Positions 1 through 11,639 of a stretch of 64,000 nt of DNA are shown here, piece after piece. This stretch comes from Sindora glabra (lineage: Eukaryota; Streptophyta; Magnoliopsida; Fabales; Fabaceae). The notes beneath the pieces are model-generated. The model did no database searches. It was not told the DNA's origin and saw only the letters and a list, made by a program, of their open reading frames with translations. The stretch spans positions 7,750,001-7,814,000 of the forward strand of contig CM035233.1 in NCBI GenBank assembly GCA_020226215.1, read 5' to 3'. The stretch's first letter is position 1. The number at the start of each line of letters is the position of its first letter. Both the position numbers and the translations under genes were made by a program.

Positions 1-175
1 AATCAATTACAATCAAATCTGTGATACTAATTATGATCCTAATCAAGTTAGAAAGAAAAAATATTAACCTAAAATAACTTCCTAATATTTATATAATCAA
101 TCTAGAATTATTTTAGAATGATTTTCTAAAAAAGCATACAATAATAATTTCTTAAAAAGGCATATAATCTCAACA
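1..175 (-). repeat. 3' LTR of Copia copy 1 (partial)
   Basis: Matches 7426-7600 over its whole length. The inner border is ...CTCAACA at 175, which on the minus strand is the TGTTGAG start of the LTR, directly after the purine tract. About 66 bp of the outer end lie beyond the window. Confidence 0.92.
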
Positions 176-187
176 CTCTCCCTCAAG
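176..187 (-). other. Polypurine tract of Copia copy 1
   Basis: The minus strand reads CTTGAGGGAGAG immediately before the LTR start TGTTGAG. This is the position and composition expected for the plus-strand primer of Copia reverse transcription. Confidence 0.8.
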
Positions 188-3100
188 TTAGAGCATTTAT
201 TAAATGCACCCAATTTGTTATATATATACTCAATTCTTGGTCCTCGGAGAGATTTTGTAAAAACATCAACTAGTTGATCATTAGAGTTCACAAAAATAGT
301 ACTGATTTCTTTTGAAATTATATTTTCTCAGATGAAATGGTAGTTAAGTTCAATGTACTTAATTCTCTTATAAAAGTTTGGGTTTGAGGCAATGTGCAAT
401 GCGGCCTGATTATCACATACAAGTTCTATAAGACCTGATTGATATAATTTGAGTTCTTGTAACAATTGTTTCAACCATATAAGTTTACATGTGGCTAATG
501 TCGTAACTCAATATTTTGCTTCTGCACTTGATCTTGCTATCACATTTTGCTTTTTACTCTTTCATAAAATAAGATTTCCTCCAAAGAAAATATAATATTC
601 AGAAGTGGATCGTCGATCACTTGGAGACCTAGCCCAATTTGCATCAAAATACCTAGCAATTTAAGTGTGGCCTCAACTTTCATGTAATAATCCTTTTCCT
701 GGACTCTTCTTAATGTATCTAAGAATTTGTATAACAATATCCCAATGAACTTTACAAGGTGAGTTAAGGAATTGACTCACAACACTTACAGCAAATAAGA
801 TATCAGATTGAGTAATTGTAAGATAATTCAATTTTCCAAGAAGTCTTTGATATCTTTCCGGATCTAAAAAAGGATTCCCTTGATTTGGCAGAAGTTTTAC
901 ATTTGGATCCATAAATGTGTCAACTAACTTGTACTCCATCATACTTGTCTCACTTAGTATATCAAGCGCATATTTCCTCTAACAAATAGAGATACCAAAT
1001 CAAGATTGTGCTGCCTCAATATCAAGAAAATAACGAAGTTTTTCAAAATCCTTGGTCTAGAAGTGATGAGACAAATGTTGTTTAAGCTGGTTAATGCCCT
1101 TGTGATCATCTTCTATAATCACTATGACAACATAAACAATTAGATATATTTGACCAGAAACAGAAGAATAATAGAAAATAGAGTGATCAATTTCATTCTG
1201 TTGCATGTCAAAATCCCGAATAACTTTATTGAATCACCTAAATCAAGCTCATGGAGATTGTTTGATTCCATAAAGAGATTTCTTTAATTTACATACTAGA
1301 TAAGTCTCCTCCTAAGCAACAAACCCTAGTGGTTGTTCTATGTAAACTTCTTCCTCAAGATCACCATGCAAGAAGACATTTTCAATGTCTAATTGATGTA
1401 AAGGCCAATGATGACTAGTAGTTAGAGAAAGGAAAAGACGAACTGAGGCAATCTTTGCAATAGTTGAAAATGTATCCTTGCAATTCAAACCAAAAATTTG
1501 AGTATAGCCTTTTGTCACTAATCGAGCTTTTAACCAACCAATCAATCTTTTCATCAAGACCAATTTTAACGGTGAAGACCAAGTGACATCCAACTAAAGA
1601 TTTGCCAGCATGCAAAGGTAGCAATTCCCATGTAACATTGGTGCGTAATGCCGTTATCTTATCCAACATTTCCTGACACCACCCTAGGTGAGAGAGAGCT
1701 TCCTACATAATTTTGGAAATAGAGACAGAGGACAAGGCAAAACCAAAAGCATGGTGGGATGCAGAAAGATGATAATAACTTAGAAAATTATAAATAGGGT
1801 ATGAGTTTCGAGTAAAACGATTATTTTTTCAAAGAGTAATGGGATGGTCATCAGAACTTTCTAATGGATTGGATTCCGAAAATGATGTTGGCACAAGACA
1901 TGGTTCTATAGGAGCTTTTGCAATAATTTGGGTTAGTGTTGAATCAATTGAATTTTCAATGATTTGAATTGGATGAGGTCGTCACTAATAGTAATTAGGG
2001 GCTTATCCTATAGAACTATTATAAGTGTAAGATTATAAAAAGGAATAAATAAAACTTCAGTTACAAGAGTGGATTTTATGGAAAAGGAGAAAAACAGAGA
2101 AGATTCAAAGAATATAACATCAATAGAAGTAAAAAATTTATGCAAAGTTGGTGAATAATAATTGTAGCCTTTTTACAATCTTGAATACTCTAGAAAAATA
2201 CATTTGATGGATTTAGGGGATAATTTGTCTTTTCCTGAAGGAAGATCATGAATAAAATAAGTACATCCAAAAATACAAAGAAGTTTATATATGGGTTCTT
2301 TTGGAAAAACTAGATAATGAGGAATTTGATTATTTAAAACAGAAGGCATACAATTAAATAATATGCAGTTCAAACAGCATTTGCTCAAAAATGAAAAGGA
2401 ACATTTGCATGTATCAAAAGAGTTCGTGTAGTTTCAATTAAATGCCAATTCTTTCTTTTAACAATACCATTCTGTTGAGGTGTGTGCACATGTGGATTGA
2501 TGGATAATGCCTTCGAAGGACATGAAAGAAGAAAAAGATGTAGAAAAATATTATCGTACATTATCACTTTGAAGTATGCAAATTTTAACACCAAATTGAT
2601 TATGAATTTCAAAACAAAAAGACTTAAAAATTGAAAATAACTTAGAGTGATCTTTCATTAAATAGAACCATGTACATCAAGAGTAATCATCAATAAATGT
2701 AACAAAATATCGAAAACCCAAAGTTGAAGTAACATGACTCGGACCCCAAATATCAAAATGAATGATAGAAAATAATAACTCAACTTCATTGTAGGTTCTA
2801 CTAGGGAATGAGTTTCGTACATGCTTACCAAGTTGGTAAAACTCACTCTAAAGACTCTAAAGTGGAAAGATAAGGAGCCATTTTGCGAAGTTTTTCGATA
2901 CCAGGATGACCCAAACGGTAGTGAAGTAACTCAAGTGACTCAATAGTGGCACAAATTACTGGAGAAGTTGGTTGGATGTAATAAAGTTCTTATGAATCAT
3001 ATCTGGTGCCAATTGTCATCCCCATTATTCGGTCCTGTATGGAAAAGGAATTAGCAAAAAATATTATAGAACAATCAAGAGTGCATGTAAATTAGCTAAC

Positions 3101-3215
3101 AAATATGAAATTGAGTGGGTGATCAGAAATATAGAGGACTGATTTCAAAGGTAAAGATGGGAAAAGACATGCCTGACCAATAGCTTGTGCACTGATTTTT
3201 ATTCCATCAGCTAAA
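188..3215 (-). pseudogene. Copia polyprotein remnant: GAG-pre-integrase, integrase, RT, RNase H
   Basis: Reading down the minus strand, recognisable pieces appear in Copia order but in different frames. They are the end of protease (VTLADG-like, about 3210-3060), a GAG-pre-integrase zinc-binding piece with RLGHPGIEKLRK (about 2930-2880), integrase core pieces including FDIWGP (about 2770-2700) and TPQQNGIVKRKN (about 2500-2440), the end of integrase (2388-2173), RT with QLDIENVFLHGDLEEEVYIE (1593-1312), the RT tail with LNYLTITQSDILFAVS (942-673), and the RNase H tail with NDQLVDVFTKSL (291-97). Stops and frameshifts separate every block, so no function remains. Confidence 0.92.
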
Positions 3216-3223
3216 GTGACAAC

Positions 3224-3420
3224 CATGGTTGTCAAAATCGCGTTTTACATCGTAAAATCGCGTTTTACGTCGTAAAATCGCACGATTTTACGTCTCAAAC
3301 ACAGCCATCCGAGTTCGATCACAGAGAAAAATCGCAGATGGTGGGATCGTACTAGGATCGCGATTTTCACCGTAAGATCGGTTGAATCGTGCGTGTCAAA
3401 CGATCCCATTTAAGGGTAGA
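3224..3420 (+). repeat. Left terminal and subterminal repeats of the nested hAT
   Basis: After the terminal repeat come closely spaced copies in both orientations of a motif like ATCGCGTTTTACRTCGTAAA. Together they can fold into hairpins. By analogy with Ac and other hAT elements, such motifs are candidate transposase-binding sites. This is inference. Confidence 0.7.
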
Positions 3421-3803
3421 AATTGCTTCTGATGTGCCCCAAAACAACTACATTTTTGTTTAAAGTTTTAAAAAAAAACACATTCAGCCCATTCTCGAAA
3501 TCCCAAAATCCAGAAATCCCTAATCAGAAAATCCAACTTACTTCAATTCAGGAGCTGCGCTGGAGCTAGAAGGCAGAATTGCTTGGAGCTATTGGACACC
3601 CATCTATCACCGAAGAAGAGAACGTCGCCGGAGAAGACGCTGCTCAGATACACAAAAGCTGAACTCCGACCAGGGAAAAACAGAGGACGTCGGTTCTGCA
3701 CTTCTGTTGGGAGGTAAACCATAAGAGACTGAGAGTAGACATACTTGGATTTCTATAATATAGGATATATTACCTGGATTTCTGATATTTTTGAAGCTAA
3801 AAA

Positions 3804-6224
3804 ATGGCTTCATCTGGTGGTGCAAGTGGGAGTACGGGTGCAAGTAAAAAGATTGTTAGAAAAAATGCTCCAGGAAATAGAAGTGATATAGGGTGGCAGC
3901 ATGGTTATAAAGTTGAAAATGATGCTAGAAAGATTAAATGCAAATATTGTGAGAAGATTTTAACAGGAGGTGTCTTCCGGTTAAAGCATCATTTGGCTTG
4001 TACAAAAAAGGATATTGGTGCTTGCATTTCTGTTCCTGATGATGTAAAGAAACTTTTGTTGCAGATTTTGATTGATATGGAGGAAAAATCAAGTTCTAAA
4101 AAAAGGCATGGGTTTGATGGAGGAGAGGATAGCATGGAGGATACTAATAATGGAGGAAAGGAGAAGGATGTGGCATTGCCATCTATATTCAAGAGGAGTA
4201 CAAATCAAAGCACACAATCAACTATTAATCAGATGTACAAGAAGAATTTAAGAGAAGAAACATGTCAACAAGTTGCCAAATTTTTCTACACAAGTGCCAT
4301 ACCTTTCAATTGTATAAAGAATCCTGAATTTGAGAAGATGTGCTACTTGATTGGAAAATATGGAGTTGGATTCAAGCCACCATCATATCATGAGATTAGA
4401 GAAAAGTACTTGAAGCAAGAGATGACCCGTACAGAAGAATTACTAGTAGAGTACAAAGCTGAATGGAAGAAAACTGGATGCACAATTATGACAAATGGAT
4501 GGACTGATAAGAAGAGAAGATCTATTTGTAATTTTCTGGTCAATCGCCCTAAAGGGACAGTGTTTCTAAAATCTGTAGATGCTTCAGACATATGCAAAAC
4601 TGCAGATAAAATTTTCAAAATGATAGATGAAGTTGTAGAAGAAGTTGGTGAAAAAAATGTTGTCCAAGTTGTCACAGACAATGCTGCAAATTATAAAGCA
4701 GCTGGGTAAATGCTAATGGAGAAAAGGAAGAAACTGTATTGGACTCCTTGTGCAGCACATTGTATTGATTTGATGTTAGAGGATTTTGAGAAAAAAATCA
4801 AGGTTCACAATGAGACAATAAAAAAGGGAAGAAAAATCACAACTTTCATTTATTCAAGAGCTTTATTGATTTCCATGCTAAAGACCTTCACTAAAGGCAA
4901 AGACTTGATTAGGCCAGCTGTTACTCGATTTGCTACTGCTTATTTGACTTTGGGTTGTCTTTTGGATAATAAAGGAGAATTGACAGTGATGTTTGGGTCT
5001 ACACAATGGAGTTCTAGCCGTTTTGCAAAAATAAAGGATGGAAAGATGGTTGATAATTATGTTTCAGATGGTAGGTTTTGGAAAAATATTATAACATGTT
5101 TGAAAGCTGCCTATCCTCTTATCAAAGTGCTTCGTATGGTGGATTCAGATGAATGACCAGCCATGGGATTTATTTATAAGGAGATGGACCATGCTAAAGA
5201 GAAACTACAAGCAGATTTTAAAAATGTCAAAAAAAGGTAAATATAAGTTATTTTTTAGTTTATTTAGATATTCAATAATCTAATTTTTTTTCTTACACAT
5301 ATAAACAAAATTTAATTTGATTTATGTAATTTTTTTAGCTACCAACCATTGTGGGATATTGTTGATGAAAGATGGGATGCTCAACTCCATAGGCCTTTGC
5401 ATGCTGCAGCCTATTACTTGAATCCTCACTTCCATTATAGTAATGATTTCAAAGCAGATAGAGAAGTTAAATGAGGATTGTATCAATGTATGGAGAGGAT
5501 GGTGCTTGATGATGAGGAGTTCAATAAAATTGATACACAACTTGAAGATTTCAAACATGCAAGAGGATTTTTTGGTAGTAGAGCAGCAAAAAATATGAGG
5601 ACTCAAAAAGCACTTGCTGAATGGTGGGATTCATATGGATATGAACATCCAGAATTGCAAAAATTTGCAATAAGGATATTGAGTTTGACTTGCAGTTCTT
5701 CTGGATGTGAAAGAAATTGGAGTGCTTTTAAGATGGTAAAATTTTATAGATTATGAGTTTATGTATATTTGTTTTTGCAAATAAATCTCATTTCTTTTTT
5801 TCCCTAATTTGTTTAGGTTCACACAAAGAGAAGGAATCGTCTACACCAAAAGAAAATGAATGATCTTGTTTTTGTCATGTACAACTCCAAATTAATGGAG
5901 AGGAAACATGTTGGCAAAGATATGAATTATGATATAGATTGTGTTTCTTCTGATGATGAGTGGATTGTGGAGGATGATGAAAATTTATCTACTACTGAAG
6001 GGTTGGAGTTGGATGGTGATAATGGTGCACATGACCTAGAGGTGGCAAATGAAAATGATGAAGTTGGTAGCAATGTAGATGGTGCATCTAAAGATTATTT
6101 GGATCTAGACCTTTAGGATGATGATGATGAAATAGAAGAAGAGGAGAACATTGACAATGATGATGAAGATCCCATGGAAGATGAAATCATGGATGTTTTT
6201 AATGTCAATGACTGGCTTATATGA
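3804..6224 (+). pseudogene. hAT transposase pseudogene (BED zinc finger, DUF659, dimerisation domain)
   Basis: The frame opens at 3804 with a Ser/Gly-rich start. A BED-type zinc finger follows (about residues 28-70, CKYCEK...RLKHHLAC), then a DUF659-type catalytic core (TNGWTD, VVTDNAANYKAAG, WTPCAAHCIDLM). The C-terminal hAT dimerisation part has WWDSYG, then CSSSGCERNWSAF, then a long acidic tail. In-frame stops occur at 4707-4709 (TAA), 5154-5156 (TGA), 5472-5474 (TGA) and about 6114-6116 (TAG). Two introns with good borders are visible: about 5237-5338, and one starting at the GTAAAA after SAFKM and ending at the AG before 5817. The reading frame ends at 6222-6224. Apart from the point stops the order is complete, so the gene died by substitutions rather than deletion. 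Confidence 0.93.
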
Positions 6225-6419
6225 TAAACCTCTAGAATTTTGTTTTATGTATGGTTGTTAACTTGTTATGTTTGAATTTTGACATTGCTCATGTTGTTTG
6301 TGATTTACAACATGTTAAAGAACTTTTACTTATTGTATAAGATCTTTATTTTATCTAAATTATAGATGTTTGGAATTATTTTGCCTATATTTAATATTTT
6401 AGGAAGCATATATATATAA

Positions 6420-6535
6420 ATTTATGTATTTTTATAGTATAGGTAGGATCTTACGATCCTACTTACGATCTTACGAATTACGATCTTAGCCCCCTCATCC
6501 GATCCTAGGTAAGATCTATGATTTTGACAACCTTG
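6420..6535 (+). repeat. Right subterminal repeats of the nested hAT
   Basis: Repeated TTACGATC/GATCCTA motifs lie just inside the right terminal repeat (for example about 6446-6486). They resemble the left subterminal TTTTACG/CGTAAAA motifs in spacing but not exactly in sequence. Confidence 0.6.
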
Positions 6536-6902
6536 GTGACAACAAGAAGAGATTTGTTGGTATAAAAATAAGTAAATTAGGATTTGTTACTAGTTATGTG
6601 ATCAGGATGTTGAATGAGATAGATATGCTGTAGAATTACCAAAATGTATTGTAGAAGCAATACTTTTTTCCCTTTTTATGTTGAATGAATAGATTCTGAA
6701 GGAATTCCCAAATCTCTTGACTAGATGGGATTGAGTGATGACTTGTTTCATTACTAGCTGCATCACTAGATAAGGAGGAGAAGTTTCTTGTAATCTTTGA
6801 ATTTTCTTCCATGTTAAAGAGGTAAACTGAATGGGGAGCAACCAGAAAACAGAACACAGGTAACCGGAAAGGCAGCAACCAGAAACCAGATTTGGTGAGA
6901 AG

Positions 6903-6990
6903 GTGGTGCATACTGTTCACATGCATCTACAGTGGGTGGTGCATACTGTTCACAAGCATCTCCAGTGGTGGCGCATGCTGTTCACGCACC
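6903..6990. repeat. 33-bp tandem repeat, about 2.7 copies
   Basis: Units start at 6903, 6936 and 6968. Each begins GTGGYGCATRCTGTTCAC and then CATCTMCAGTG. Copies differ at a few positions. It sits within the dead gag region of Copia copy 1. Confidence 0.85.
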
Positions 6991-7160
6991 AGTTGAGCAG
7001 GCCAGAAAAATGCTGTAGAAGCAGATGCCGGAGGTGGTTTTTGAAAAATCAAGGTATTGCTGTGTCATGTGCATCTGATGCAGATTAGGTGTTTTGCTGT
7101 TTTTTTTAACATTCTGATATTCTGATGCAGAACAATGTTTTTGAAAAATAAAGGGTCTGT

Positions 7161-7190
7161 GTTTGGTTTGGGTTTGGGTTTGGGTTTTGG
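7161..7190 (+). repeat. TTTGGG-type simple repeat
   Basis: The run GTTTGGTTTGGGTTTGGG continues with further TTTGGG/TTTTGG units. It resembles but is not the plant telomere repeat TTTAGGG. Three GGG runs with flanking GG pairs could form a weak quadruplex on this strand. Confidence 0.8.
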
Positions 7191-7344
7191 ATTGGATTTG
7201 ATTCAAGGTAGAAAGATGGGGATTTGATTCAAAGTTGAAAGATGCCGAAAAACAAATCTGGGCAGATTGTTGGGTTTGATTTGAGGTAAGAAAAAACGGA
7301 GTCTGAAGCTCAGTAGAAGAATATTGGAGCAGAACACATTGAGG

Positions 7345-7357
7345 GCTCTAATAGCAA
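7345..7357 (-). other. Primer-binding site of Copia copy 1
   Basis: The minus strand reads TGCTATTAGAGCC just inside the 5' LTR. It matches the usual initiator-Met tRNA primer site TGGTATCAGAGCC at 11 of 13 positions. Confidence 0.75.
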
Positions 7358-7359
7358 TT

Positions 7360-7600
7360 TGAATCGTTGGAAATGGCTTAAGCAATTAGCTATAGTCAAG
7401 AAGTCTATTTATATACAAAAATTGTAATCAATTACAATCAAATCTGTGATATTGATTATAATCCTAATTAAGCTAGAAAGGAAAAATATCCACCTAAAAT
7501 AACTTCCTAACATTAACATAATCAATTTAGAATCATTTTGAAATGATTTCCTAAAAAAGCATACAATAATGATGTCTTAAAAAGGCATATAATCTCAACA
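7360..7600 (-). repeat. 5' LTR of Copia copy 1
   Basis: About 241 bp. On the minus strand it runs from TGTTGAGATT to ...CGATTCA, so it has TG...CA ends. The inner end sits 2 bp from the primer-binding site. It contains TATATAAATAG, a plausible TATA box. It ends at 7600, where unrelated sequence begins. Confidence 0.88.
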
Positions 7601-8134
7601 GTAGCAAAGAAATGATAAAGTGAAGCAACAAGGACAGATAAAAACTTATCTTTCAGGTGACTGGAGAATCCTCAGTCGTGGGGGAACATACCTCGCAGGT
7701 CACGGCAACTGCCAATAGCCATTGGCATACATCTCAGCCTCGCCATACTGAAACATAGTGTGCCGATGGCACATGTTATGGCAGTGCAGACATCCCAGCC
7801 GCGCCATGCTGAACACAGTGCACATGGCGCATTGTGGCAGTGCCAGATCATAATTACAATGCCATGGAAGTTGCATGGCACAACTACCCTTTGGGCTGTG
7901 CCATGTGTGATGGAACATGCCATTGTGTGCCATTCATAGCGAGGCAGAAGCCTAGCCAAATATTGTAAGATATATAAACCAAATAACATAAAACTATAGA
8001 AGATAAAAATACTCTCTCAATGTAGGCTGATTTATTGTGCTTCCGAAGAACACCACACCTAATTATAGATTTGGTTATGTATTTACCATTATCCTTAAAC
8101 CCTCCTCATTTATAAGAATCTAATCATAACATAA
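7601..8134. other. Gene-free flank with GC-richer repeats
   Basis: No gene recognised. The stretch 7690-7940 is clearly G+C-richer than its surroundings and holds an imperfect tandem repeat at 7730-7847. Several further ATGGCAC/GTGCCAT motifs in both orientations follow (for example near 7875 and 7900). Minus-strand frames of 77 and 105 codons here encode nothing I recognise. Confidence 0.6.
7730..7847. repeat. About 60-bp imperfect tandem repeat, two copies
   Basis: Unit 1 (7730-7790) and unit 2 (7791-7847) share CATCYCAGCCKCGCCATRCTGA, then ACAYAGTG, then GGCAGTGC in the same order. Unit 2 is 4 bp shorter. It is G+C-richer than the surrounding DNA. Confidence 0.8.
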
Positions 8135-8536
8135 TTGTCCATCATGGTAAACAGATGGATCCATTGTTCACTCCCATTGATTTCACAGTTTTGCAGAAAA
8201 TGCGCTGATAATTTCTGTCATGTTTTGGAATCATCATTTCATTTGTGTGTGGATGCAGCTACTGGTGGCAGAAATGCGTTGAATTCCAAGAAAACTGAAC
8301 CTTCTGAAGATTGTTTCTTTTGTGTAGAACCAGTTATCCTGCCAAGCCTTCTTCAGTTTTTGTCATTTCTAAAGGCAACCTATATGCTTGCCATTTTTAC
8401 AGGGCATAAAGGTCCTCATATATTACTACGAATACTAAAAACTGTACATTGTCATTGTAATCACATCCATTATAGGTGCATTATGGGATGTCTATTTTTA
8501 GAGGCATCACATTTGCTCATTTTTTTTCCCATCTAA
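8135..8536 (+). other. Unassigned 133-codon open frame, possibly an exon or remnant
   Basis: The longest open frame on either strand between the Copia element and the ALY gene. The translation is Cys- and His-rich in places but has no motif I recognise, and no partner exons are evident. The sequence is less A+T-rich than neighbouring intergenic DNA, which could mean an old gene fragment. A chance frame is equally possible. Confidence 0.2.
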
Positions 8537-8612
8537 GATATGTGGTCACTTCTCTAGAGTTTATTTTATTGAAAATTGTATAGGCGAATTTGGTATGTGA
8601 ATTGAGAATCAA

Positions 8613-8638
8613 ATTATTATTATTATTATTATTATTAT
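8613..8638. repeat. (ATT)n microsatellite
   Basis: Eight or more uninterrupted ATT triplets. Confidence 0.9.
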
Positions 8639-8639
8639 G

Positions 8640-10790
8640 TGCAAATTGTAGATAATTTTATATTTTAATTTTGTTTTGTGTGTGTATATTCTTGGTGATG
8701 GTATGTCTCAACAATGGTTGTCCTGGATGCCAAAAATTGAATAGGACATGAAGCTGAAGAGAAGAAAAGAGAAGGCTGGAACATTTTACGTTTAAACATA
8801 TGGAGGGAACATTCCCCTTCTGTCTCGGTAATTTGGTTAAAACTCAGTTGTTCAAGTGGCTCTGCCTGGACCTGTATTTTTTCTAGTGCTCTTTGTTGTT
8901 TGGGTTCGTATTGTATTTGAGTAGTGATAATAACACACTCCTCCATACACTATCACACACATATCACGTCTTTCCTTCACTATCTAATTTTAAAAAAAGT
9001 TATTTGTTTCGTTTAGAAACGTTATTATCACTAATTACATGTCATTTATTAAGAAAGCTACTGTTATTACTGGACTTTAAGAAAGTTGTCAACAAACTTG
9101 AGAGTAGTTATTAAAATAGTGTGTTTAGTGAGTGTATGATTATTATTATTCTTGCAATTGATTCCTATGGCCAAGGATTTCGCTTAAGAAGGGGTGAACT
9201 CAATTTTAGAATTTTACATCTTTTAAAATCAAAATCAATTTTTCAAAGGATTTTGCAAATTTTTAACACTTGGAACCACTAGATAAGTGTTTAGCTTTGA
9301 TAGTAATCAAAGCAATTCAATCAGCAAATCATCAAGCAAATGGCAGATAATTATGCAAAAAAAAGGATTGAGAAGATTAAATATAAAGATTTATAATGGT
9401 TCAGACCTTTAAGATCTAATAGTCCAATATCCAATAATCCAAGGATTACATCTATTACCAAGTCAACTAAATTTGAATTTTACAAACTATATTATTTCTT
9501 CAAGATTAATTTGAGTACTTGAAGAAGTCTATTTGCAACTTCTTGAATACAAGAAAATTTATGAGTTTTTTTACTCAAAGAACACTCCACTAAGAAATGT
9601 TACATTTTGAAAATTTTTGGGATATTTCACCTTGAAATACAAGTAATGGGTAATTACAATTTCATAGCTCATAATTTTCAAAAGTTGATTGCACAATGAA
9701 CAGTTAAAAAAATTGAATATGATGAATTCAAGGAATTTTGTTATTGGAATCAAAGAAATGAGGAAGTTGTATCAATGGAATAATGAAAACTTTGAATGTA
9801 TGTTTAAAATCAAGTCTAAGCTCTAAATGTATGTTTAAAACCTTTAAATTGGGGTTTGAGCCCTTTAAATGCTAGTTAAACTCTTAATGGAGCTATTTAT
9901 AATTGCATCAACATAAAATCAAACACTTCACGAAGTATTTCACATGCTAGAAAATTCAATTTTTTCAAGGAATAATAATTTTGTATAATATATATTGATA
10001 ATATTAAATATATAAAATTATTAATTTTAATATTAAAAATTATATAATATTACTCATATATATAAACATACACATAATAATAAATTAATTAATTATTATT
10101 TATTAAAATTATTAAGTTAATGAGTTAATCTAATATCTTAATAGGCTAACACTAATTAATCCTAATTCGTTATTAAATCAAATTAATTGGTCTTAATTCC
10201 CTAGCAAGATTGGCTATTACTACCATTTTTCATATTAATTTTAATCTCAAATTAGATAAAACTATATTAATTTCAAGTCAACTTGTTAAACTTAATCTGT
10301 TTTTACAAAGACTATCAATACTCATGATAATGAAGTTGGGCAGCGAAGGATTAACTGCTAACATGAGAAAAAGCCAGTGTAGCAGAAGATAAAATGGTGA
10401 GATGGATCTATGGACATAGAAGAAAATACAAGATTAGGAGGTGAATTCAGAAGAGGGGTACTCGGCTTGCTGAGAAAACACAATATGATACATATTCGTA
10501 AGAAATCAATTACAATTTTTAACACCTTAACTTTTAACACACGTGGGTCAAAAATTAATATATAAATAATGAAATTCATAAAAATATTTTTTTTTATTAA
10601 TAGTGATTGAAAATACGCTTATAATATATAAATATTTTGTCTGCTTGCTAAGGTGGATTTCATCGTTTTAATAAAGTGTGATTTGAGGGATATACCTATC
10701 TCTAATGCTCAGCCAACTTGGTCCATTTCCAAAGGGTGAGTTCTGTCTTCCCCTACTGAGATTTTTTTTTTTAAATTTTAGAGGTTGAAA
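8640..10790. other. Intergenic, no gene seen
   Basis: A+T-rich DNA without convincing coding frames. 9175-9960 has the look of a degenerate repeat, with low-complexity phrases such as ATGGTTCAGACC that are common in plant interspersed repeats, but I cannot assign a family. Confidence 0.5.
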
Positions 10791-10794
10791 TTTC

Positions 10795-11105
10795 GAGTGT
10801 GTTTGGATTTTTTTATATTTTTATTTTTTAAAATTAATTTTACAACAATTATTTTTAAATTTAATAATAAAAAAACAAATGATAATTAGTGTAGAAAGTA
10901 AATAATATTATATTCAATTAAAAATTAAAATTATGAGAAAAATAAAAATAAGCTAAGAATGAAAATATTTAAAAGTTATTTTTATTTTTTATTTTAAATT
11001 GTACACTTAAAATTATAGTTTTTAAAAATAGATTATAAAAGCAGTTATAAAATAAAATGTTTTGTTTTAAAAGTATAAAAAGTCAAAAAATGTTTTAGGG
11101 TTTTT
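10795..11105. mobile_element. MITE-like element, family 2, copy A
   Basis: A+T-rich segment opening with GTGTTTGGATTTTTTTATAT and ending with T-rich sequence in the opposite sense. Its core (about 10967-11033) matches the core of the element at 31,668-31,960: AAAAGTTATTTTT, then TAAATT, then ACAC, then TGAAATTATA-like sequence. The ends are approximate and no target duplication was fixed. Confidence 0.5.
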
Positions 11106-11639
11106 CATTAAGGAAAAATTAAAGTAAAATTTTTAAAGTATTTGTGATAAAAAAAATTTATTCAAATTATGATGTATATATTAATTGCTCTATTAACTAT
11201 TAATGACTCCAATTTAATGATTATAATAATTATCAATATTGTGATTATAATAAAATAATTAATACACATAGCATAAATTAAATAAAAAATCTTCGCAGGC
11301 ACCTAAGGAATTTTACTTAAGTTTTGTACTTTTCATTATACTCCTCATATATAATATTAAACAATTATTTTAGTATTTTATATTGACGAAATTAACAAAC
11401 TCATTTTAAAATTATAAAGTATTGGCAAAATATTTCTAAATTATATAAAATTTCAATTTTATTCTTGAATAACAGTATATATATACGATTTTGTTCTTAA
11501 GTTACATTATTCAAATACAGAATTATTTGTATAAATAGATAAAATTGTATATACCACCTATTATTTAAGAATAGAATTATGATTTTACGTAATTAGGGAC
11601 TAATTTGAGTGTTATATAATTTCAAAAAATGAAGTTGTT

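Larger units (their letters stand above)
3224..6535 (+). mobile_element. hAT-family DNA transposon (3.3 kb) nested in Copia copy 1
   Basis: The left end reads CATGGTTGTCAAAATCG. The right end read inward is CAAGGTTGTCAAAATC, giving a terminal inverted repeat with one mismatch. Both ends are flanked by the identical 8-bp target duplication GTGACAAC (3216-3223 and 6536-6543), the hallmark of hAT insertion. It carries its own transposase gene on the plus strand, now interrupted by stops. The insertion cuts the Copia protease region: DHITSN-like coding lies on one side and VTLADG-like coding on the other, both on the minus strand. The perfect target duplication against 10% diverged LTRs shows the hAT arrived later. 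Confidence 0.95.
6544..7340 (-). pseudogene. Copia copy 1 gag/protease remnant
   Basis: This is the part of Copia copy 1 between the hAT insertion and the primer-binding site. On the minus strand next to the hAT (6600-6544) the translation resembles the Copia protease segment after the active site (DHITSN-like). Further upstream only short scraps such as SQEIWEFLQNLF remain. The region is too short for a full gag and is full of stops. It also contains a 33-bp tandem repeat (6903-6990) and a G-rich simple repeat (7161-7190). Confidence 0.6.
1..7600 (-). mobile_element. Degenerate Ty1/Copia LTR retrotransposon (copy 1), left LTR truncated by window edge
   Basis: Positions 1-175 and 7426-7600 align without gaps and differ at 18 of 175 positions by my count, so these are the two LTRs of an old element. 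The 3' LTR lacks its outer part because the window starts inside it. Reading the minus strand gives LTR (7600 to 7360), a primer-binding site resembling initiator tRNA-Met, a short gag/protease region, integrase, reverse transcriptase, RNase H, a purine tract and the second LTR. The order integrase before RT defines Copia. All frames are broken and the longest surviving piece is under 100 codons. A hAT transposon (3224-6535) is inserted. Without it the internal part is about 3.8 kb, short for Copia, suggesting loss in gag. The target duplication cannot be checked because one end is outside the window. Confidence 0.93.

Noticed and set aside
7161..7190. Interstitial telomere
   Set aside because: Units are TTTGGG, not TTTAGGG, and the run is only about 30 bp inside a retroelement.
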